From assembly GCA_031001845.1 (NCBI GenBank), contig JARNGD010000021.1, positions 186,001 through 250,000 of the forward strand: 64,000 nt of DNA, read 5' to 3'. Shown in pieces: positions 58,058 through 64,000 of the stretch (position 1 is its first letter; each line of letters starts with the position of its first letter). The notes below the pieces were generated by a model. It was not told where the DNA came from and searched no databases. It was given only the letters and a program-made list of their open reading frames with translations. The DNA is from Achaetomiella virescens (Eukaryota; Ascomycota; Sordariomycetes; Sordariales; Chaetomiaceae). Both the position numbers and the translations under genes were made by a program.

Positions 58058-58223
58058 TGTGGTGTGAGACCCACTGGTCCCACACCTTCATCTCAGCCAT
58101 CCACCCCTGCCCTGAGTTCGCTGATCTTCCACTCCTTTCCAACAACAACAACAACAACATCAACCTCAACACCATAGCGAATATCACCACATTCGCCGGC
58201 CCTCGCGCCGTTCCCCCCTTACA
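58058..58223 (+). repeat. 5' LTR of the copia element (166 bp)
   Basis: Starts TGTGGTGTGAG and ends CCTTACA. It aligns with the 3' LTR without substitutions. It differs only in two C runs, one C run near the end and the number of AAC repeats. Confidence 0.9.
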
Positions 58224-58236
58224 GGTTATGAGCCCT
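58224..58236 (+). promoter_or_regulatory. primer binding site, half-tRNA type
   Basis: GGTTATGAGCCCT directly follows the LTR. It is complementary to the anticodon stem-loop part of eukaryotic initiator tRNA-Met (…GGGCUCAUAACC), as in copia elements that prime with a cleaved 5' half of that tRNA. Confidence 0.7.
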
Positions 58237-58399
58237 CGCCGCCTCCGCGGCCCCTACTGAGGATTTTCAAAACCCTGACGATCTTTCCATCGCGACCGCT
58301 TGGAAAGACGTACCCAAACCCCTGTAAAGCCTGTCGATCTTTCCATCGCGACCGCTTGGAACGAAGACCCCGAAAGGCATCTGCAGCCCTACGCTCAAA

Positions 58400-59552
58400 A
58401 TGGCCAACTCTCCGGTCTCCACGACTCCCACTGGCACCCTCGGTGCTATGGACAACACCATGATGGCTCTTTTTCAGCAATTTCTTCAGAATCAAGCCCA
58501 GTTGATCGCGGCTCACGCTGGCAAGCGTCAACTACCCCTGATCGAGAAGATCAAACGCCAGGAAGACTTTCCTGCGTGGCGAGACAAGCTCATCCGCGTT
58601 CTTCAACGCCACAACCTCGACAAATATGTCCTTACTGACGTTCCTCGACCTGAGAGCCCTACGGAACTGAAGCAGTGGCTCGACGACCGCGCCGACGTTG
58701 ACGACTACCTCCAGGCTACTGTTGGTGACCTCAAGGTCTGGACCATCCTACAGGGTATGGGCTGGAAAACCACAGACCTAGATCCCAAGAAAACCTTCGA
58801 CAAGCTTACCCAATACTTCGAGGGCGGCTCCATTGACGGACTGGTCACCCTCCACCAAGAATTCGCTACCATTCGCCGTGAGGCCTTTGCCTCGATGGAA
58901 GCCTTTCAAGCACGCGTCAACTACCTCAAGAACCGCCTAGGCAGAGGAATCAGCATTCAAGATGCCTGACGATGGTTACACCTGGATGACGCTCAGGGGC
59001 ATCGCCCACGAATACCCTGACCTCTACAACCGTTGCGTCATCGCCATCCAGAACAAGACGCTTACCTGGAGCACCCTGATGGAGGAGCTTCAACGCATCG
59101 CTGTCACAGAGAACGCGAAACCCGCCCTGACAACCGTTCGGATCGACAAGAAGGATGACAGCACCACGAATACCAACAACAACAAGAGGACTCCCTTCCG
59201 GGGGACCTACAGCACTTGCAAGAAGTCAATCTCTCGGAACCACAAACACTGCCGGGGCTGTGATGGCCACATCCTGAAGAACGCTGACGACTGTTGGTGG
59301 TGCGACCCTGAGAAGGCACCTGATACGTGGCAATACAAGGAGATCGCGAGGCTGAAGAAAGCTGAGCGGCAACGGTCAACAACCGCACCTCTTCATCAAC
59401 AGTCTGGCGTAGCCAACGCCTCAACGTCAAAACCACCCACGGAAAACTCGACCAAATCTGACAACAAGGCGAAATCGGTCCTCTTCAGTACGAGTCTACT
59501 ACGCCTGCCTACAGACATGTCGTTTTTTCACGCGGGCCCGCAGCGCAAGTAA
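58400..59552 (+). pseudogene. copia gag with zinc-binding region
   Basis: Structural protein of the virus-like particle. Start MANSPVSTTPTGTLGAMDN. The Gag core reads FPAWRDKLIRVLQRHNLDKY, MEAFQARVNYLKNRLGRG, and after a frame change at 58967 TWMTLRGIAHEYPDLYNRCV and WSTLMEELQRIAV. A Cys/His-rich stretch follows (CKKSISRNHKHCRGCDGHIL, ADDCWWCDPEK), which differs from the usual CCHC knuckle. It is followed directly by the protease region. Confidence 0.8.
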
Positions 59553-59559
59553 GCGCTGA

Positions 59560-62500
59560 AGTCCAACAGGCCCTCAAGGCGATTCTATACGACACGTTGA
59601 AGGACTTGGTGGTTTACGATTCGGGCTGTGGCGCCACGACCTTCAACCATACTAAGTGGTTCAAGACCCTCCAGCCATTGCCAATACCAACGACGAGCCT
59701 ATCCTCGAGTGGCAACCTCACATGCGTCACATATAGGCACTACGTGCCTGACGACAACACTATCGTGTGAACAGTCGTGACGATGGAACTGGGCAACGCC
59801 TGTTACCAACCTTCATCGCCATGCAACCTCCTATCCTCTTTGCAGCTATTCGACAATGGCGTTGTATGGGACCAGATCAACAACGCCCTGATCCATCGAG
59901 AAAGTGGTCAAACCCTCGCCGAGATGTTACGGCACAACAACGTTCCTACCATTCCAGCCAAACCGACAGAGACATCACCACCTGTTATGACTTCCCTGCT
60001 TTCAGTACCCTACCGGAAGATGCATCGCCGCCTAATGCACGCCAGCAAAACCGTAGTTGAGGAAGCTTGCAAGCGCGCAGGCATCGTCCTTACCGCCAAA
60101 GAAGACTCCTTTTGCGAGGGATGCACGATGGGCAAGGCGACTGATCAGCTAGGAAAGGAAGCCCCTGTTCAGGGCAATGGCCCCTTCGACTTCGTTCGAA
60201 TGGATCTAGAACCCACAAGAATCCTGGGCATCTCGGCTACAGATATAGCATCCACATCATCGATATATGTCGAATTACCACTGATCAAATTCGTCAGGAC
60301 CAAAGGCGACGCCTTCAACGCAATCAGGGACTGGATCGAAATGATCCATACCCAAACCAGCGAGCGTGTCAAAATAATCGGCATCGACGGTGGCACTGAA
60401 TTCGGACAGGCATCACGCCCTTTCGCCGACAGCGCCTTCGACGCCTACATCCGCTCCAAAGGCATCGTTGTCTTCCGCACGCCAGCACACGCCGTGGATG
60501 AACGGGAAGGTTGAACGCGCTGCGAGAGACGTACTAGACAAGGCTAGGGCCACTATTATCGCCTACAAGATTCCAGAGCGCCTGTGGCCGTTCGTCATGG
60601 AGACCGTGGTTCAAACGATCAATGCCCTGCCGACAAGAGCAAATCCAGGATTACGAAGCCCACAGGAACAACTCGCTATAGCATTGAAGATGCCAGACTC
60701 GGCCCGCCAACCGTATATTCGCCACTTCCGTGCTTACTTCTACGAGGCGTACTACTACGTCAAACCACAGAGGCGGGACCACAGCGACAAATTTGCACCC
60801 AGAGCCGAGAAAGGCCGGTTGATCGGTTACGCTGACTTACACGGCAAGATCTACTGATCTGGAACCCTCTCACTGATACGATCATTCGTGCTAGTGCGGT
60901 TCGATTCAACGAAGGCCCTGACTTCAAGCCTGACAACGACGTCGAGGATACTAAATACGAAGCAGTCTTTGCCGACACCATATCTGAAGAAGAGGAAGCT
61001 CTCGTTCGCACTCAGAAATCCATCACGTTGACCAATCCCACTGGAAAGGAACAACAGATCGGCTATCAGCCTGATCAACAAGAACCACAACAGCAGGATC
61101 AAGAAGATCAACAGGAGGAAGAAGATGCTCTCGACTGTTTGATGCCCACGACAACGTACAGGACGAGATCGTCGTCAAAATACCATATACAACAACAAAT
61201 CTCCCAACGCCCGAGGCGACACCTGCTCCCGAGCATCAACCTTCTTCTAGCAATGACGAACACCACCAACCTCCGCCACTTGACGGCGACGACTTGAAGG
61301 AAATACAGGGCGAGGCACCTGTCCCTCCTGATCACCACCTGGCGCCTTATATAGGACATGCCCACGAAGACCCTACGCAACCAACAACGTCGACGACGAC
61401 CGAGTCGATGGGGGGGTCCACCAATGAACCTGACGAACAGTCAACAAGCCGGCACGACGTGGAAACGCCAAATATCACACCGACGGCTATTACGCCAAAT
61501 TGGCCAAAGGTCAACTTCCAGGGCAGAGCTTCTATACGGCTCATTTGACCGAACCACCTCCACCTGCGCCTCTCATCACCTGGCGCTATCCCACATCAAA
61601 GTTGAACACGATATTGAGACCTCTCGTCGTGCCAACTTCCCCAAGAACTATCGACAAGCGACTCGCCTCAGCAACTTCAACGACTACTGCTACCCGCTAT
61701 GCGGCAACAAGACGACAGCCTGATCGCCAAGAAAGTCTACGACTTAGTACCCAAACGCCCAGGGATACGGTCCTGCCCAGCAAGTGGGTATTCGACGAGA
61801 AAGTCGATCCAAAAACTGGCACTGCAATAGCGAGAGCGAGATAGGTTGTCTGCGGCAACTTTGATCAGGGCTCCTGGGACTTACAGGACGTGTATGCCGC
61901 CGTCGTCAACAGCGTCACCGTCAAGACCTTCTTTGCCCTCGTAGCGGTACAGGACCTCGAGTGCTACCAATTCGACTTCAAGACCGCCTTCCTCAACGCA
62001 CCTATCCCTAATGGCACTAAATACTACGTCGAACCACCGCCAGGACTAGGCAAACCGGCTGGATACGTCTGCAAGCTCAACAAGGCTTTATACGGCTTAC
62101 GCCAGAGCCCACTATACTGGTTCCTCGCCATCAAACCTGTTATGGAATCGCTGGGCTTCACTGCCCTCTCCTCAGACCTTTGCCTCTTTCGTTACAAAGA
62201 ACTTGGCGCCCTTGTTGTTCTGTACGTTGACGATCTCCTCATCGCCGCTATCACTGTGAATATCATCAACAGTATTCGCGACCGCCTACACGCCATTTAC
62301 GACCTCAAGGAATTAGGCGAAGTGAAGCGTTTCCTGGGATTTGATGTGATGCGCGACCGCACAGCTAGGAAGATCTTCATCTCACAATCCTCATACATCA
62401 AGACCCTGTTGGAAAAGGTCGGTATGGGATTGCAAGCCAGCCGCAACACCCTGGCCGAGCAAATTCGAACTCCCTACTACGTGGGAACCCTTGACGACTG

Positions 62501-63200
62501 AACAGAAAGGCTACATCAAGAAGACTGGATCTATCAACTGGATAGCGAGTGGTACACGACCAGACATCAGTTACACTACATCGCGACTATGCGAGGCAAA
62601 TGCTGGGCCCTCGCAAGCCCACCTCGACCTTATGAAGCACCTCTTTCGTTACCTGCGTGGCACCGTTGATCAAGGTCTGGAATTCGGTGGCCATCTCGAC
62701 ATCAACGACCTCAAACTCACTACATTTGCCGATGCGAGCTGGGCAGACCAACAACCCTCACGGCATTCGACTAGAGGCCACGTGGTATTCGTTGCCGGTG
62801 GCCCAGTTATCTGAAGACGAAAAAACAGTCCTTCGTTGCCCTCTCAACTACAGAGGCCGAGTTCACCAATCTTACACCTGCGGCACAGTCGACTCTGTGG
62901 GTGGCGAAGATACTGGAGGAATGCGGCGCACCGCAACCATCGCCACAGATCCTCTTTACTGACAGCCTCAACGCCTACCTGGCCGTCATGAATCCACTGA
63001 ATGTAGCCAGAACTCGCTGCATCGACATTCGTTACAAGTGGATCATCGAGCAAGTCCAACGCGGCCGTCTGAAGGTTACCCACATCAAAGGCATTGACAT
63101 GGCTGCCGACGGCCTGACGAAGCCACTGTTACGTGAGAACCACGCCAAATTCGTCAGACTGTTGGGCATGATCGCAAAGAAGATTCCATGGGCAGACTGA
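59560..63200 (+). pseudogene. copia pol: protease, integrase, reverse transcriptase, RNase H
   Basis: Protease near 59615: LVVYDSGCGATTFNHTKWF with the active-site DSG. Integrase 59990-60860: zinc-finger part HRRLMHASKTVVEE and CEGCTMGKA, core DFVRMDLEP, IIGIDGGTEFG and, after a frame change near 60500, PWMNGKVERAARD with the Glu. Reverse transcriptase 61690-62480: FALVAVQDLECYQFDFKTAF, YGLRQSPLYWFLAIK and VVLYVDDLLIAA with the YVDD active site. RNase H 62500-63200: LTTFADASWADQQPS, ILFTDSLNAY, DIRYKWIIEQVQRG and DMAADGLTKPL, ending at TGA 63200. Interruptions: frame changes near 59555, 60500, 60860, 61300 and 62500, TGA near 59768 and TAG near 61843. Confidence 0.88.
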
Positions 63201-63326
63201 ACATAGGGTGGATTTGATGGAATTTGCCAGGAACCTTTTGAAGGAACCTCAACACCATGGATTTAACCTGTAGATAGTCAACAGGGCACTGGGAATAGCC
63301 TCGTGCCGGCAGAGGAGTGGCTGTCT

Positions 63327-63335
63327 GTGGGGGGG
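63327..63335 (+). promoter_or_regulatory. polypurine tract of the copia element
   Basis: GTGGGGGGG directly before the 3' LTR, the expected primer site for plus-strand DNA synthesis. Confidence 0.6.
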
Positions 63336-63505
63336 TGTGGTGTGAGACCCACTGGTCCCACACCTTCATCTCAGCCATCCACCCCCTGCCCCTGAGTTCG
63401 CTGATCTTCCACTCCTTTCCAACAACAACAACAACAACAACATCAACCTCAACACCATAGCGAATATCACCACATTCGCCGGCCCTCGCGCCGTTCCCCC
63501 TTACA
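63336..63505 (+). repeat. 3' LTR of the copia element (170 bp)
   Basis: Same sequence as 58058-58223 apart from run lengths. Followed by the CTCGT target duplicate. Confidence 0.9.
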
Positions 63506-63647
63506 CTCGTAGAGTCGTCACCAAATAGTTGCAATACACTCTTGGGACCGTTACACTGCAAATCCATATATAACCCTGAAAACACAACCTCGCTGAAATC
63601 AGCAAACCTTAACAAAAATCTTTTTGGCTTTCAAGATCATCTCTCTG

Positions 63648-63945
63648 TGTAACGGGCTGAGCCCTGGGCAGGCCTCGGCCACCCTCAGCCAACCCCTAAC
63701 CCTCGTGCGCGCCCCTGCCCCTGAACGTCAACATCAACATCGCGGGCAACGACCCTCATCGTGCCTGCCTCTTTCGGGTTGTTGCCTTCCTCTGGTCAGG
63801 CAGAGGCCACGTCACCCACTTTGCCATGTCCTTCCCCCTCTTCCTCGTTCCCCTTTTCTTTCTTCTTCTTCTTCTTTTCTCCAAGATTGGATGTACTCGT
63901 AGAGTCGTCATCAGATAGTTGAAATACACTCCTGAGACCGTTACA
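63648..63945 (+). repeat. second solo LTR of the TGTAACGG family (298 bp)
   Basis: Bounded by perfect 5-bp target duplications CTCTG (63643-63647 and 63946-63950). Starts TGTAACGG and ends CCGTTACA. It gives the uninterrupted version of the LTR split at 57807-63555. No internal retroelement sequence is attached, so it is a recombined solo LTR. Confidence 0.9.
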
Positions 63946-64000
63946 CTCTGATACTTGATATTGAAATGGAAACACCAGAAATAATGCTAATAGAGCTAGT

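Larger units (their letters stand above)
58058..63505 (+). mobile_element. Ty1/copia retrotransposon, complete with both LTRs
   Basis: 5,448 bp between 5-bp target duplications CTCGT (58053-58057 and 63506-63510). The 5' LTR is followed at once by a primer site, and the 3' LTR is preceded by a G-rich polypurine tract. The internal order is gag, protease, integrase, reverse transcriptase, RNase H, the copia order (integrase before RT). The coding region has several frame changes and two in-frame stops (TGA near 59768 and TAG near 61843). The LTRs are identical except for run-length differences, which suggests recent insertion. Confidence 0.93.
57807..63555 (+). repeat. solo LTR (about 296 bp) split by the copia element
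   Basis: The two parts 57807-58057 and 63511-63555 match, in order and nearly base for base, the intact LTR at 63648-63945. The ends are TGTAACGG and CCGTTACA, a short inverted repeat typical of LTRs. Flanks CTTCA (57802-57806) and CTGCA (63556-63560) may be its 5-bp target duplication with one mismatch. The copia element sits inside it at CTCGT, so the LTR is older. Confidence 0.85.

Noticed and set aside
58140..58160. AAC-repeat microsatellite as its own feature
   Set aside because: Part of the copia LTR; it differs by one repeat unit between the two LTRs and is noted there.
1..64000. CRISPR arrays, bacterial operons, ribosome binding sites
   Set aside because: The sequence is clearly eukaryotic with spliceosomal introns, and no regularly spaced repeat array was seen.

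Overview
The window reads as nuclear DNA of a filamentous ascomycete (Pezizomycotina, most likely a sordariomycete). Genes carry short spliceosomal introns of about 48-79 nt with GT...CTAAC...AG signals. The families are typical of that group: fungal SAT4/rhodopsin-like membrane proteins, HET-domain proteins, LysM proteins, DUF3435, a DUG2 WD40-M20 fusion and TIM17. The transposons are Pogo/Fot-type and Ty1/copia. The species cannot be named from sequence alone.

Layout. 1-700: tail of a Ty1/copia pol on the minus strand. 2-7 kb: a frameshifted cytochrome P450 and an integral membrane protein. 7.2-9.1 kb: a complete but mutated Pogo-type DNA transposon with 44-bp terminal inverted repeats (TIRs). 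10-20 kb: an unknown protein, a small Cys-rich protein, an alpha-carbonic anhydrase, a TauD-type dioxygenase and a small secreted protein. 21-23 kb: weak coding remnants and a 185-bp hairpin MITE. 25-36 kb is the most conserved, housekeeping-like block: an MscS-type channel, DUG2 (glutathione degradation), TIM17 (mitochondrial import) and a threonine-type asparaginase. 37-39 kb: a secreted HExxH metallopeptidase with a 6-nt microexon. 40-44 kb: HET, WD40 and LysM debris plus a long F-box/LRR-like gene. 44.7 kb: a second MITE. 45-56 kb is accessory: HET protein, oxalate decarboxylase, C-terminal remnant of a DUF3435 (Starship-captain-like) protein, and a head-to-head pair of a class-3 lipase and a DUF2235 hydrolase. 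56.6-64 kb is a transposon nest: a deleted Pogo element, two orphan related TIR ends, a solo LTR split by a 5.4-kb copia element, and a second solo LTR.

Three observations run through the window. (1) Many otherwise recognisable genes are broken by single-base indels, many of them in homopolymer runs. The two LTRs of the copia element differ only by run-length indels. This fits consensus errors at least as well as real decay, so many genes called frameshifted here may be functional. (2) All Pogo-like ends begin with ACGT next to TA and carry TATAAGCG-type motifs. In four of them a 17-bp unit is present twice in tandem, with a constant 5' half and an element-specific 3' half. This looks like a diversified transposase-binding code. 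(3) The 40-56 kb region combines incompatibility-type genes, lipolytic hydrolases and a DUF3435 remnant, which suggests a decayed giant-element cargo or a general accessory island.
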